From the NCBI RefSeq assembly GCF_000282135.1, contig NZ_AKJW01000088.1, positions 62,001 through 126,000 on the forward strand: DNA of 64,000 nt, in the 5' to 3' direction. The stretch is from Herbaspirillum sp. CF444 (GTDB lineage: Bacteria; Pseudomonadota; Gammaproteobacteria; Burkholderiales; Burkholderiaceae_D). Position numbers and translations under genes: made by a program. Within the stretch, counting starts at the first letter, position 1. Every line of letters begins with the position of its first letter. Shown here in pieces: positions 30,620 to 40,261 of this stretch. The notes beneath the pieces were generated by a model, which did not search any database, was not told where the DNA came from, and saw nothing but the letters and a program-made list of their open reading frames with translations.

Positions 30620-31465
30620 TCACCGTTGCCGATTTTGTGCTGCACGAATTGCCATGACAGTTTGGGACACGATTAAATCGACTCCGATTTTCCCCAACCT
30701 GAGGGTCGCTGCTCGCGGGTCGCCGACGATGCCACTGTTTGGTTCTTTGCGCGGATCGCGCAACAGTTCGCCCGTTCTGACAAGCGAGGCATCAGTGGCT
30801 ATCATCAAAGATGTATCGGCGGCTCCAGCATGACGGCCGATTTTCTCTTCGCTCAAGCCTTGTTCACGCAGCACTTGTACATAGTTGATGTTTGCAGCCT
30901 GATAATAATCGGCAATGAAGTGCACGCGAGTAGGGGTGGCTGCCCACTCCCGATTCAGGTGGCTTGCCACTTCCTTGAGCAGATGCTGATATCCGCCGTG
31001 ATCGCCTATCAATACAATATTGATGAAGCCATGTTGCTTGAGGCTTCGCGCAGCACCATCCAGAATGGCTTTAAAGGCGTCGGGAGACACCGAAATCGTG
31101 CCTGGAAAACGCATGTGCCCCACTGGAGGGGAAATGCTGCCTTCAGGCGCATAAGCTACAACCGGAGCAACTAAGGTATTACCCAAGTCTGAGGCAATCT
31201 TGTCTGCAAGCACCTTGACACGAGCATTGTGCTTCCCCAGCCCCATATGCGGACCGCTTTGTTCGGTACCGCCGACCGGAATGATCACGGTTGTCTTACC
31301 TGCTTGCAAGGCATCTCGAACTTCAGTCCAAGTTAAATCTTCAAGAAATACGCTGCTAGATGCGGGCCACGCAACAGGAATGAAGGCAACCAGCCAGAGC
31401 ACAAGAAAAATACCGACGAGCCTGACTTGCCGCATTAGTGGGGAATAACATGGATTGGCTTTCAT
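30620..31465 (-). CDS. Exported creatininase-family amidohydrolase
   Basis: The 281-residue protein has an N-terminal signal or anchor (VGIFLVLWLVAFIPVAWPAS), unusual for a family that is normally cytoplasmic. The creatininase fold is indicated by IPVGGTEQSGPHMGLGKHNA (metal-binding Glu and His), LIGDHGGYQH and GRHAGAADTSLM with further metal ligands. Members include creatininase, the FAPy deformylase ArfB and MftE, all metal-dependent hydrolases of C-N bonds. It is the first gene of a two-gene unit with the beta-propeller. A periplasmic amidohydrolase is implied; the substrate is unknown. Confidence 0.85.
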   Translation of the reverse strand: MKANPCYSPLMRQVRLVGIFLVLWLVAFIPVAWPASSSVFLEDLTWTEVRDALQAGKTTVIIPVGGTEQSGPHMGLGKHNARVKVLADKIASDLGNTLVAPVVAYAPEGSISPPVGHMRFPGTISVSPDAFKAILDGAARSLKQHGFINIVLIGDHGGYQHLLKEVASHLNREWAATPTRVHFIADYYQAANINYVQVLREQGLSEEKIGRHAGAADTSLMIATDASLVRTGELLRDPRKEPNSGIVGDPRAATLRLGKIGVDLIVSQTVMAIRAAQNRQR

Positions 31466-32140
31466 TAATTCCGTCTTATGTCTTTAATGTTGCGAGCAAC
31501 ATCCCATTTATTAAAAGAGGTTTTATTTATTCGCGTTGTATCAGCGATCAAATTGACCGCTATTGCAAGGCCGCCGATTAAGGATGTCCTTGATCTGAGG
31601 CTGGATTGAGTCCTCGCCTAGTTTTCATCACTGCAGATCAAATTGACTAGTGACATTACAATTTCTTTTGCATTAGGAATCTATAGGCAGGGTCTTAAAA
31701 ATGCGGAGAGCGGCAAATTTTATTAAGGTCGTTTTTTCGCAATTTGACGATGCTTAGAAATGCTCTCCTTCTCGGGCTGGACTGAGATCTTGAGCGCCTC
31801 TCGTCTATGTATTCAGAAATCGATATATTTGATTGGCAGTAAGACGTTTGAACAGAACGTCGTGAAACTGGAGCCTGAAAAGCACGATCCACAAAATACC
31901 TGAGCTTAGTGGCTTCATGATTAGTGGTGTCGATCGATGAGGATGAATCAATGGCAGGGTAATTAACTCAGGCCGCAGCATCTCACTGCTGCGTAGGATT
32001 TTGGCGGCCGCAGATGTTGCGAACGTCCACCTTGTACAGATTCCATTCGCTGCGTCGAGGCTTCGCGACCTGAGGTCGCACCCGACGCGCTTCACTATGC
32101 CTCTTCACTTGCTTCGTCAGGACTGCGTATTCCAGTGAAT
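31466..32140. other. Gene-free, degraded region
   Basis: Low-GC sequence without a supported gene. GATCAAATTGAC occurs twice (about 31546 and 31637), and GGCTGGAYTGAG also twice (about 31601 and 31776). This suggests old duplicated fragments. Confidence 0.45.
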
Positions 32141-32144
32141 TTAG

Positions 32145-32525
32145 TCATGTAGCTCAACAAGATGGGCGGACACTCGGTGTTTAGGCATCGGCCACGTTTT
32201 GCTGATGTTGTGCAAGACTAGGTAGAGGAATTTGACTAGTGCCTTGTCGCTCGGAAGAGGTCCACGAATTTTTGTCTGTTTGCACAGATTCATGTTGACT
32301 GATTTGATGGCATTGGTCGTGCAGATATCCGGCGGAGCCAGTTTCTGCGCCAGGATTACCCGATAGACGTAGATACTCGCCATCTCATGTTTGTTCAAAT
32401 TCATCGGGCCGGATTTCGGCTTCTTCGGCAGTCGGGGACTTTCGAACATCGCTTTCGGAGGCATAATTCAAGCTGTTTCGAACCATATGAACGATGTACA
32501 GTTGAATGGTAGTTCGCGAAATAGC
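32145..32525 (-). mobile_element. IS256-family (mutator) transposase remnant
   Basis: The minus strand encodes LYIVHMVRNSLNYASESD near 32500-32450, then, after a deletion, TTNAIKSVNMNLCKQTKIRG and ALVKFLYLVLHNISKTWPMP. These correspond to two conserved C-terminal blocks of IS256 transposases. Everything before them and the segment between them are missing. It is inactive. Confidence 0.75.
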
Positions 32526-32738
32526 TTCGATATGACATCCGGGAATTCGTTATATCGTTAATGGAGCACAGTTACTCCCCATTAAATCCCGGAGCACAAA
32601 TATTCATAAATCATGAACTCTGTTGATTTTTTGTTCGGAGTCATATCGCAATAGCGAGGCCCAGATAAATAAGAATATCAATAGAATCTCAATGCGAGAA
32701 ACGCTTTGGCGAGGATATGATTAGTGCACAATGCCCTA

Positions 32739-32975
32739 TTACATGCTCTTCATTATTCGAAGGATGCGCCGTAGGGATCGTAGTCCCCTTAAATTTTTTT
32801 GAGCTTGCCCGTCTGTCGTTGTGCCGATGTTATTTTTTAGGCGACACCATTCCGATTTACGGACGATGACAAATGGTTCACCATAGTAGGGGCTTATCAG
32901 CACTTCCTCTTTCTCTGCCAAGCGCAAGACGTCCATAAGATTTTCAGCAAGATATGTCACACTAAAACAATACAT
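32739..32975 (-). CDS. Orphan Phd/YefM-like antitoxin
   Basis: The 78-residue protein's N-terminal half, VTYLAENLMDVLRLAEKEEV followed by PYYGEPFVIVRKSEW, follows the Phd/YefM antitoxin fold (strand-helix-strand, DNA-binding and dimerising). The C-terminal part is basic and would be toxin-binding in a complete system. No RelE, Doc or other toxin frame lies on either side: 32976-33946 and 32526-32738 are gene-free. It is an orphan or the remains of a toxin-antitoxin module. No clear ribosome site precedes it. Confidence 0.6.
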   Translation of the reverse strand: MYCFSVTYLAENLMDVLRLAEKEEVLISPYYGEPFVIVRKSEWCRLKNNIGTTTDGQAQKNLRGLRSLRRILRIMKSM

Positions 32976-33946
32976 ATTTGAATCCTAATATTTAAATTAT
33001 CAAAGGTAGTGATGAACTTTGGAAAAAGATGTAGGACTTGTCTGAGTTTGTGGTTGATCGCATATATGCGTCAGGGCAATCGAATCAAATCTGAGCAGAT
33101 ATCCTGAGGATGCGAGTACGATAAGCATCACTGGTAGCGGTCTTGAGTCGCCGGCATCTTGATGCCGGCTTTAGTGTTGGTATCTCTCACGCAAGAGATT
33201 CAAGGTGATGTGATGCAGAATAGCGAGGTTCTGTGTCTCTGACGCGGCACAAGTCTTCGACGACGGCGATATCCAATACCCCATGCATGATGTTCTTGAT
33301 GCGTCCGTGCGAAATCACGGCGTGGGCGAGGCGTTGGGCGTAGGTTGCTGAGGTAGTAGCGCTGTTCGGTGGGGATATGTCCTTAGCTCTTACGAGTGGC
33401 TTCGATCAGGACCGCCGAATGCAATCCCGGCCAGCCGTACTGCGTCTTAGTGGCATGTGGGCTGGCGAAATCGCAGGTCACGCATCTCCTGGTTTCAATG
33501 TAACCGTGACCCCTGTCGATCTAGGTGTGTTCGCTGTAGCAGGCAATTGATCCGGTGTCTTCTCCGGAAGGCGCAATGTTACCTCGAACATTTGCTAGGA
33601 CGACTGCACCATATCCATATTGTCTTGATTGTCCGCATGTAGTCGGCTTGGTAGTCGACGATCTTTTGCGCATATCACCCTGTCCCTCTCCATGGCATCG
33701 ATGGTGGCGCCTGTCACCAGCAAGGTGTCGAGCAACATAAGCGATTCGGTGTCGGATCTGATACATCGACTCAAGAAGAAGTGCGGTTGCCTCAAGAGGA
33801 TGATTCCTCTCTCTATTTCGTCCAAGTCTCATATGTTAGTACATTGTGGGGCTTGTATTCTTAATTAACAGATTTTACTGATAGCTATATTGTGAACTAT
33901 TGCCCATTCAGATCTGTTTCGATATGGAATCTTAAAAGGAGTGGAA
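32976..33946. other. Long gene-free, degraded region
   Basis: 970 bp with no intact gene. The minus strand near 33210-33430 gives short peptides such as SHGRIKNIMHGVLDIAVVED that look like a decayed transposase, but the family could not be fixed. A small GCCGGCATCTTGATGCCGGC hairpin is at about 33151-33170. Confidence 0.45.
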
Positions 33947-34579
33947 ATGTCATCTCATGGCGATTCAATTTTGACTTGTTGTCAGAGCGAGAAATTCTCC
34001 GGAGTCAAACGAACCCACTGCTTTGATTCAGGAGCCTTCGAGTTGAGCATTATCCATCTTCTTCAGGCAAGTGGCATTGAGACTGATGACTCTCACATGA
34101 AAAATACAGCTCGCCGCGTAACCGAGCTATGGAAGAACCGCTTGCTGGATGGATACAATGTGGATCCATTTGATGCATTAGGAGCGGGTTTTGATGATGA
34201 TTGCCGTGACGTGGTCATTGTGCGAAATATCGCTATACATGGAATCTGTCCGCATCATTTACTCCCTTTTCGTGGAGTGGCACATGTCGCTTATTTACCT
34301 AATGGTCGATTGCATGGTTTCGGGCGAATCACTCGAATGGTTGATGCCATTAGTCACAGATTTACATACCAAGAATGGATGACTAAGGCTATCGTTACTT
34401 GCCTCATGGATTTTGGAAAAGCTCGAGGAGCAGCATGCATCGTCGAGGCTGAACAACTTTGTTTGTTGATGGGGGAGAACAGGCGAGGAGATGAAAGTGT
34501 TGTTACTCATTCGTATGCGGGAGAATTTGAAAAAAATGAAGTCGTTCGTGCTGAATTCCAGCGTTCAATCAAACGGTAA
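33947..34579 (+). CDS. Divergent GTP cyclohydrolase I (FolE) homologue
   Basis: The 210-residue protein aligns along its length with FolE. Zinc ligands are kept: Cys101 and His104 in GICPHHLLPF, and Cys172 in AEQLCLLM. His103 and Glu143 (TYQEWMTKA) are also kept. Odd points: the residue equivalent to E. coli His179, two before the last Cys, is Gln170; the phosphate-binding Arg of the following loop is Gly176; and GLSKINR appears as GFGRITR. In E. coli FolE, His179 mutants stop at the formamidopyrimidine triphosphate intermediate, so the product may differ. AAAAGGAG lies 5 bases before the ATG. The gene is AT-rich and isolated from folate genes. Confidence 0.8.
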   Translation: MSSHGDSILTCCQSEKFSGVKRTHCFDSGAFELSIIHLLQASGIETDDSHMKNTARRVTELWKNRLLDGYNVDPFDALGAGFDDDCRDVVIVRNIAIHGICPHHLLPFRGVAHVAYLPNGRLHGFGRITRMVDAISHRFTYQEWMTKAIVTCLMDFGKARGAACIVEAEQLCLLMGENRRGDESVVTHSYAGEFEKNEVVRAEFQRSIKR

Positions 34580-34929
34580 CACGCTGGTTGTGGAATGTTC
34601 CATCGCTTGGTTGCATTCGTTTCGCCGTCTCAAATCGTTATGAAAAACTCGCCGTTCTATAGTGGGAACTTTTTTAAATCATTAATCTAATTTCGCAACT
34701 GCCTCTTAGTACAACGTACGTTGTTCGGGCAGGCCTGTGATCTATTCCGACGCATGGGGATAAACTGGATTTTCCCGATAGAACATACATGATGTCTCTA
34801 TCGGAGATCGTTGATTTGCATAAATTTGTTCTTTGATGGGCAGTTGCAAAAAGTTGTTCATCTTTTGCGTGCGAGAACTATAGTGGATTCAATACTTCAC
34901 GCATAGAGTGATCATGGAATCCTTCAACG

Positions 34930-35094
34930 ATGAAAATGCACACCTTTTTTATTGTGTTGTCGATGGGGCTTTGGTTGACACGTCAAGATGGGCTACCCCA
35001 GACGAGGGGGGCATTGCTTAATGAAAAGGAACAGCGATATTTTTTAAGAAGAAAAGCGATCGAATTGTATTTGGCACGGACTGGCAGCATTTAA
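34930..35094 (+). CDS. Possible small protein upstream of the M4-like protease
   Basis: A 54-residue frame, MKMHTFFIVLSMGLWLTRQD..., ends in ELYLARTGSI 17 bp before the protease start. The N-terminus is hydrophobic and could be a signal. It overlaps another short frame at 34914-35022. There is no strong ribosome site and no family is recognised. The rest of 34580-35111 shows nothing. Confidence 0.3.
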   Translation: MKMHTFFIVLSMGLWLTRQDGLPQTRGALLNEKEQRYFLRRKAIELYLARTGSI

Positions 35095-35111
35095 ACAGGG
35101 AGCCACATTAA

Positions 35112-36863
35112 ATGTTTAGGAAAAACCTAAAGAATTATCTGGCGGGTGGCTGTATTATTCCACTTAGCACAAGCATGGCCGCGACACGAGAACCCACAAC
35201 GGAGTTTCCGCTTGTCCAGAAAGAGAATGGCTGGTTTCATCAAGATGGTCGGGCGGCACAGCTATTTAATCTGGACTGGAAAGCTTCGACCGATGATCCC
35301 GGGAAGATGGCACTGAGCTATATCCGGCAGCATGCAAAATTACTTGGAATATCTGATAGCCAGGTCAAACAGTTGTCGGTTTCTTCCATCAGGAAAATGG
35401 CAGATATCGCCATTGTACGGTTCAGACAAAACATACAAGGTGTACCTGTTTTCGCATCAGATATTGCTGTTTCCCTGATGCCTGACGGGAAAATTATTTA
35501 CGTTGCCAGTACGGTGGTGCCACTGACTGAAGATAACTTGGTTACCACGTTCCGTGCGGAAATCAGCAAAACCGAGGCTGTCCAGGCAGCTCAGACTTGG
35601 CTTGGCAGGCCGCTGACTCATACACAGATTCAAAGAAACGTGTACGTTGATGAGCATAAACAGCCACACAGTGCGTGGAATATTGTCGCAACAGATAAAG
35701 GCGGGGATGAATGGAATGTTGTAGTAAACCAAGCGGACGGCACCATTTTGGATGCTAGGAAAATTTCTCTGGAATTCGGTAGCAGCCAAGGGTATGTGTA
35801 CAAACCGGACCCATTGACTTCAGCACACGCAAAATATGGAGACCCCGGATATATCAATGATCACGGAAAAGACACGCCGCAATTAAAAGCCGCACGTGTA
35901 CTGGTTGATTTGTCGGATATAACTCAAAATGGGGACGGCAAATGGCAGCTTGTGGGGCCGCGAGCACACTGCATCACGCAAAGTTATCAGCACATTGCGG
36001 ACTATAACAGCTGCCCTGTACAAACTAATACATTGTTTGATTACACCCGGGATAGTCGCTATTTTGCCGCTATTAACGCTTATTACCATATTGACCGTGT
36101 GATGAATTATGTAAATACGGAACTACAGCTTCCACTTTATCCTCTCCAATACACCGGTGGAGTGAAGTATGACCCGCACGGCTGGCGGGAGGATGGTAAC
36201 GATTATTCAGGCCTTCCCCCCGGGGAAGACTGGATTGAGCCACGTTCCCGGTATCTGTTAGCCTCAGGGATTATCGAATATGGTGGCGGATCAAATAATC
36301 ACGGAGGGAGCAACATTGATGATCCGGGCGTTCCCGCAGGGGCTTATACAGCCATGCCGGATATGGCGGAAGACGCAGCAGTGATTGTCCATGAGCTGGG
36401 GCACGGATTGCATGACTGGGCCACAAATCATCATCTCTCTAATGAGGAAGGTTTGAGCGAGGGAGTGGGTGATTATTTTGCCGGAGGCTATATCCGGGAT
36501 ATGGGTTATTCGGGGTATAACAAGCTTCAGCCTTGGGCCGGGGCAACAAATCCTGACAATATTCGAGTATTTGACTGGTACATTGGGCATCAGTATCCGA
36601 AGGATATTTCAAATTCTCCACATAATGCCGGGCAATACTGGAGTTCATGCAACATGGCAGCCCGAACATCTTTAGGGGGAAAGCTGATGGACAAAGCCAT
36701 GCTGGTTGGTCTGGCCATGACAGGCCATGAAACAAATCAGGCGCAGGCAGCCCAGGCTGTCCTGATTGCTGCGCAGACACTTGGGTTCACTGCTGCACAA
36801 ATGGATACACTATTCAAAGCATATACCCACACATGTACCTACCCAGTGAAAAAACCAGGCTAA
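35112..36863 (+). CDS. Secreted thermolysin-like (M4/M36-type) metalloprotease
   Basis: The 583-residue protein has an N-terminal signal (about 1-24, ending SMAA) and an FTP/PepSY-type propeptide, recognisable by KMADIAIVRFRQNIQGVPVF and SLMPDGKIIYVASTVVP. The catalytic region has HELGHGLHDW at residues 427-436 (His427, Glu428, His431) and a third ligand Glu450 in LSEGVGDYF, spaced as in thermolysin. It is expected to be a secreted zinc endopeptidase, activated by propeptide removal. GGGAG stands upstream of ATG 35112. Low GC and IS surroundings indicate acquisition by transfer. Placement between M4 and M36 is uncertain. Confidence 0.87.
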   Translation: MFRKNLKNYLAGGCIIPLSTSMAATREPTTEFPLVQKENGWFHQDGRAAQLFNLDWKASTDDPGKMALSYIRQHAKLLGISDSQVKQLSVSSIRKMADIAIVRFRQNIQGVPVFASDIAVSLMPDGKIIYVASTVVPLTEDNLVTTFRAEISKTEAVQAAQTWLGRPLTHTQIQRNVYVDEHKQPHSAWNIVATDKGGDEWNVVVNQADGTILDARKISLEFGSSQGYVYKPDPLTSAHAKYGDPGYINDHGKDTPQLKAARVLVDLSDITQNGDGKWQLVGPRAHCITQSYQHIADYNSCPVQTNTLFDYTRDSRYFAAINAYYHIDRVMNYVNTELQLPLYPLQYTGGVKYDPHGWREDGNDYSGLPPGEDWIEPRSRYLLASGIIEYGGGSNNHGGSNIDDPGVPAGAYTAMPDMAEDAAVIVHELGHGLHDWATNHHLSNEEGLSEGVGDYFAGGYIRDMGYSGYNKLQPWAGATNPDNIRVFDWYIGHQYPKDISNSPHNAGQYWSSCNMAARTSLGGKLMDKAMLVGLAMTGHETNQAQAAQAVLIAAQTLGFTAAQMDTLFKAYTHTCTYPVKKPG

Positions 36864-36878
36864 AAGTACCTTTAGCCT
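36857..36878. terminator. Hairpin at the end of the protease gene
   Basis: AGGCTAAA and TTTAGCCT form an 8-bp stem overlapping the stop codon. No T run follows on the plus strand, so it would be a weak terminator at best. Confidence 0.35.
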
Positions 36879-37033
36879 AAAATGCTGCGTAGGGCCGCAT
36901 TTCAGAATTAAGATAGAGGCGGCTCGAAACATATCGCAGATCATCCGGTCAATCGGGTTGATGCTTGGAATCCCGGTCGACCCTCAATATCAGCAGCAAA
37001 TCTTGCTCATTAAAAAGCCCCGACATGCGGGGC

Positions 37034-37500
37034 TGAAATTTGACCAACACCACGGCCATCAAACAATACGACGGCCTCAAGCATCGCGGTGATGAATCTG
37101 ATGTTCGCCATCTAGCACACATTTTACGACTGGGATTGCTACTAGGAGGCCATATCATGCCGCGGGCCACGCGAGCTGTCCACGACTTGGCGCGCAAACG
37201 TATGCAACTGGTGCATAGATCGTCTCAATCGAAACCTGTATGGCACAACAAACCGGCGGTCAACTCTCCAGTAACGACGTCAAGCAGTTGATTGATGCCA
37301 TGTCACTTGGCTTGCCTGAATTGATGAGACTGAAAGCCAATCTGGCGATAATGTAGGCGCTGCAAGTGCAAATCGATGTCATCGAAACCGCATTATCGAA
37401 ACACTGCCGTCGCAATCCTGAACATCGCCTCCTTAAAACCGTATCCGGTATCGGACCGATCCTGGCAACCGTGATCCTTCTTGAAACCGGGTGAGTATGG
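37034..37500 (+). mobile_element. IS110/IS1111-type transposase remnant
   Basis: The frame from 37040 reads KHRGDESDVRHLAHILRLGL and ATRAVHDLARKRMQLVHRSS, the middle of an IS1111-type transposase. After frameshifts and a stop, KTVSGIGPILATVILLETG (the helix-hairpin-helix of the C-terminal domain) appears near 37437-37493. The start and end of the gene are missing. A GCCCCG/CGGGGC hairpin lies just before it at 37016-37034. The adjoining 37500-37682 holds no gene. Confidence 0.75.
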
Positions 37501-37682
37501 GGGACTGCTGGATTCACGCAGCCATACATTGAAGCAGAGGGCACGAAATCAATCGGCGGACTATCGACGATGATTGAGTGAAACTGGAATAGCACGAAAA
37601 GATTTATGAGACGTACGTTCGAACCCTTTACAGGGGACGGCTAATGGGTGACCCACTTATGGAATGAGCAGGTAACAGGTAC

Positions 37683-39851
37683 ATGAGATTTCTTCCTTTA
37701 TTTTTTCTTTTCATCACACCGCTGGTTCAGGCGCTTACCCTCAGTAATGAGATTTGGCGGATCGATATCGATCCGCAAACACTTGCCGTCGATGCCAGGC
37801 TGCCTTCAGGAAAAATATTGCCGCTGTCAGCGGCGGGCCAAGCTCGCAGCGTTGCATGGCTTGAACAAGCTGATTCAGATACAAGCGGGCAGTGGCAATG
37901 GAATGGAGACACCAAGGTCAGTGCGCAGTTGAACGATGGCACGTTGGTATTGCGATTTAGCCGCAGCGCGCCCGGTCAGTTGCAGTGGCCGACGTTGCCT
38001 TCGGGCGCTCAAACGCTCTTGCTGCCCATTCATGAGGGCTATGCCGTTCCGGCGCAACATCCAGAATGGCGGCAGGCGCTGACAAAAGAATACAGCGGGA
38101 TCAATACGACCGAAGATCTGAGTTTGCCGGTGGTCGGTTTTGATTACGGCGGCTATGTGATTTCCCTACTGTTTGCCAATCCCTTCAATAACACACTGGA
38201 TTTTTTCCCTGACGCCAAGGGCATCGGCATGACGGCGACGCATCAGTTCACCCGTCTCGATCTGAGCCGACCGTACGAGGTACGGATCGCGCTCAATGAC
38301 GCCGATTGGCTTGCGCCCGCCAAACAATATCGACAGTGGTTGCAAGCGCGGGGCGAATTTGTTTCTCTCAAATCCAAGCTGGCGGCGGTGGAGGATGGTG
38401 TTCGTCTGATTGGCGCCAGCCATGTGTATTTGTGGGGCGAGCGGCTCATCGTGCAGCAGGATGTGAAAGATTGGCGCGCGCTGCAACGTGCCATCCCCGC
38501 CGATTGGTTGAAGGGCGAAGCCGCAAAGGCTGTGCGCGTCGCCGATCTGGGCAGCAATGTCTACTTGCAGAGGGTGCTGATCAACGGCGTCAACGAGGCG
38601 CTGATCCACCTGGCACCCGGAGAGGAAGCGGCCCGGTTCGAACAGCGCAAGAAGATTATCCTCGATACGCTGGGGAGCGCGCTGAATCCGCCGGCGAGCT
38701 GGGGCGACGGCAGTTCGCCAAAAATGATCGAACGGTTGAGAAAGGCGGGATTGGACAGGCTATGGCTGGGCTTGCCGCAATGGACAGCCGCTTTTGTCAG
38801 TCCGGAAGGCGTCGTCGCCGCGCGGCAAGCCGGTTACCTGATCGGACCGTACGATTCCTACGATACTGCGCTGCCGGCCAGCAATGGCGATCCAATCTGG
38901 CTATCGGCCCAATTGGGGGCGGACGCATATCTACGCTGCGGCATCATGCTGGAAAACGGCAAGCGTAAACCAGGTTTCCAGGGCAAGGGCGTCTACACCA
39001 ATCCGGCCTGCGTGCGGCCGCTACTGGAGCGGCGCATCTCTATGCTGCAAGCCCTTAGTCATTACAACAGCTGGTTTCTGGATGTGGACGGCACCGGCAT
39101 GGTGTTCGACGATTACGATCCGGCCAAGCCAACTTCGCAGGTGCTGGATGCTCGAAACCGTATTGCCGGCATGGAGTGGATCGCCCAATCGCAAGGTCTT
39201 GTCGTAGGCTCGGAAACAGGAAGCGCCGTGGTCAATTCCAGCATCGCTTTTGCACATGGCATGCAGACCTCCGGATTCGGCTGGCGTGATGCTGATATGC
39301 GCAAAGACCGGCAATCGCCCTACTATTTGGGGGCGTGGTTTCCGCAAGACGAGCCAGCGTTTTTCTTTAAGACAAGCTCGATCAAGCCGCAGTATCAGAC
39401 GCTATATTTCGATCCCACCACGCGCTTGCCGCTGTTTCAGGCGGCGTTTCACGACAGCATCGTCACCACGTACCACTGGACAGTGGACAGCCTCAAATTC
39501 AAGGAGACCCGTGTGACGACCGAGCTGTTGCAGCAACTTTACAATGTACCGCCATTGCTCAATATAAGTCTGGGTACTGCGGATCGTCGCATCGCCTATC
39601 TGCAATCCATCGATGCCTTTTTCCGTCCACTGCACGAGCGGCTTTTCGATCAGAAACTGACAGGTTTCCGTTGGCTCGACACGGATGGTCGTTTGCAGGA
39701 AACCCGGTTTGCAGATGGCACCCGCATCCTTGCCAATTTCGGCAAGCTGCCGATGTGGTCGGGCGGTCTTGAAATCACCGCATTGAGCGTTGTGGCAATT
39801 CTTCCAGATGGCAAGACAATACGCTTTCAATCGACGGCCAACTTGAAATAA
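37683..39851 (+). CDS. Secreted glycoside hydrolase-like protein (GH101/DUF5696-like)
   Basis: The 722-residue protein has a signal peptide MRFLPLFFLFITPLVQA. The N-terminal third is beta-rich and resembles a galactose-mutarotase-like fold. The centre is a predicted TIM barrel, with SWFLDVDGTGMVFDDYD near residue 463 and GLVVGSETGSAVV near 506, carboxylates in positions typical of GH101-like enzymes. A C-terminal beta domain completes it. It would cleave glycans outside the cytoplasm. The family assignment rests on recollection of these motifs and is tentative. The gene has higher GC than its immediate neighbours. Confidence 0.6.
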   Translation: MRFLPLFFLFITPLVQALTLSNEIWRIDIDPQTLAVDARLPSGKILPLSAAGQARSVAWLEQADSDTSGQWQWNGDTKVSAQLNDGTLVLRFSRSAPGQLQWPTLPSGAQTLLLPIHEGYAVPAQHPEWRQALTKEYSGINTTEDLSLPVVGFDYGGYVISLLFANPFNNTLDFFPDAKGIGMTATHQFTRLDLSRPYEVRIALNDADWLAPAKQYRQWLQARGEFVSLKSKLAAVEDGVRLIGASHVYLWGERLIVQQDVKDWRALQRAIPADWLKGEAAKAVRVADLGSNVYLQRVLINGVNEALIHLAPGEEAARFEQRKKIILDTLGSALNPPASWGDGSSPKMIERLRKAGLDRLWLGLPQWTAAFVSPEGVVAARQAGYLIGPYDSYDTALPASNGDPIWLSAQLGADAYLRCGIMLENGKRKPGFQGKGVYTNPACVRPLLERRISMLQALSHYNSWFLDVDGTGMVFDDYDPAKPTSQVLDARNRIAGMEWIAQSQGLVVGSETGSAVVNSSIAFAHGMQTSGFGWRDADMRKDRQSPYYLGAWFPQDEPAFFFKTSSIKPQYQTLYFDPTTRLPLFQAAFHDSIVTTYHWTVDSLKFKETRVTTELLQQLYNVPPLLNISLGTADRRIAYLQSIDAFFRPLHERLFDQKLTGFRWLDTDGRLQETRFADGTRILANFGKLPMWSGGLEITALSVVAILPDGKTIRFQSTANLK

Positions 39852-40261
39852 AACGTAATCCGGCAGGCATCATTGGCTTTCTCTCTGAGTTGTGTGTGGG
39901 GGGGGGCAAGAAAGATCATGAGCGAACCCGAGTGTACGCGCCGATCGACAACATTAAGCAGAACTTGCGCCGAGAGTGGCGTCATTTCACCCATCCCAAA
40001 ATGGTCCAGAGAGCTGTCGGAATTCATTTGACTCTGAACTTTCCTATTCAGTCTACCTATTTCCATAAGCCAGCTCTTAAATTCGGGACTAGAAAGAGAT
40101 CTTGTTTTAGCCCTATCCGGACTCAGCCACTGCGATTTCTGTATTGCCTTATCGAACACATGGGCCAGATATTTAACTTGGAGTAATGGTATGGACGCCC
40201 TCTCTCGACGGTGCGGGGTTTAAAGTTGAGGTTTCTCAACTGCGTAGAGGAGTAGTCCACC
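39852..40261. other. Intergenic stretch before IS110 pseudogene
   Basis: No gene is supported. A run of ten G lies at about 39897-39906. The last 60 bp presumably belong to the left end of the IS110 element. Confidence 0.45.

Noticed and set aside
31466..33946. CRISPR array in the long gene-free region
   Set aside because: No regularly spaced repeats. Only isolated 12-base duplications occur, and there are no cas genes.
33941..33946. GTG at 33941 as the start of the FolE-like gene
   Set aside because: It would lie inside the AAAAGGAG ribosome site. ATG 33947 is correctly spaced.
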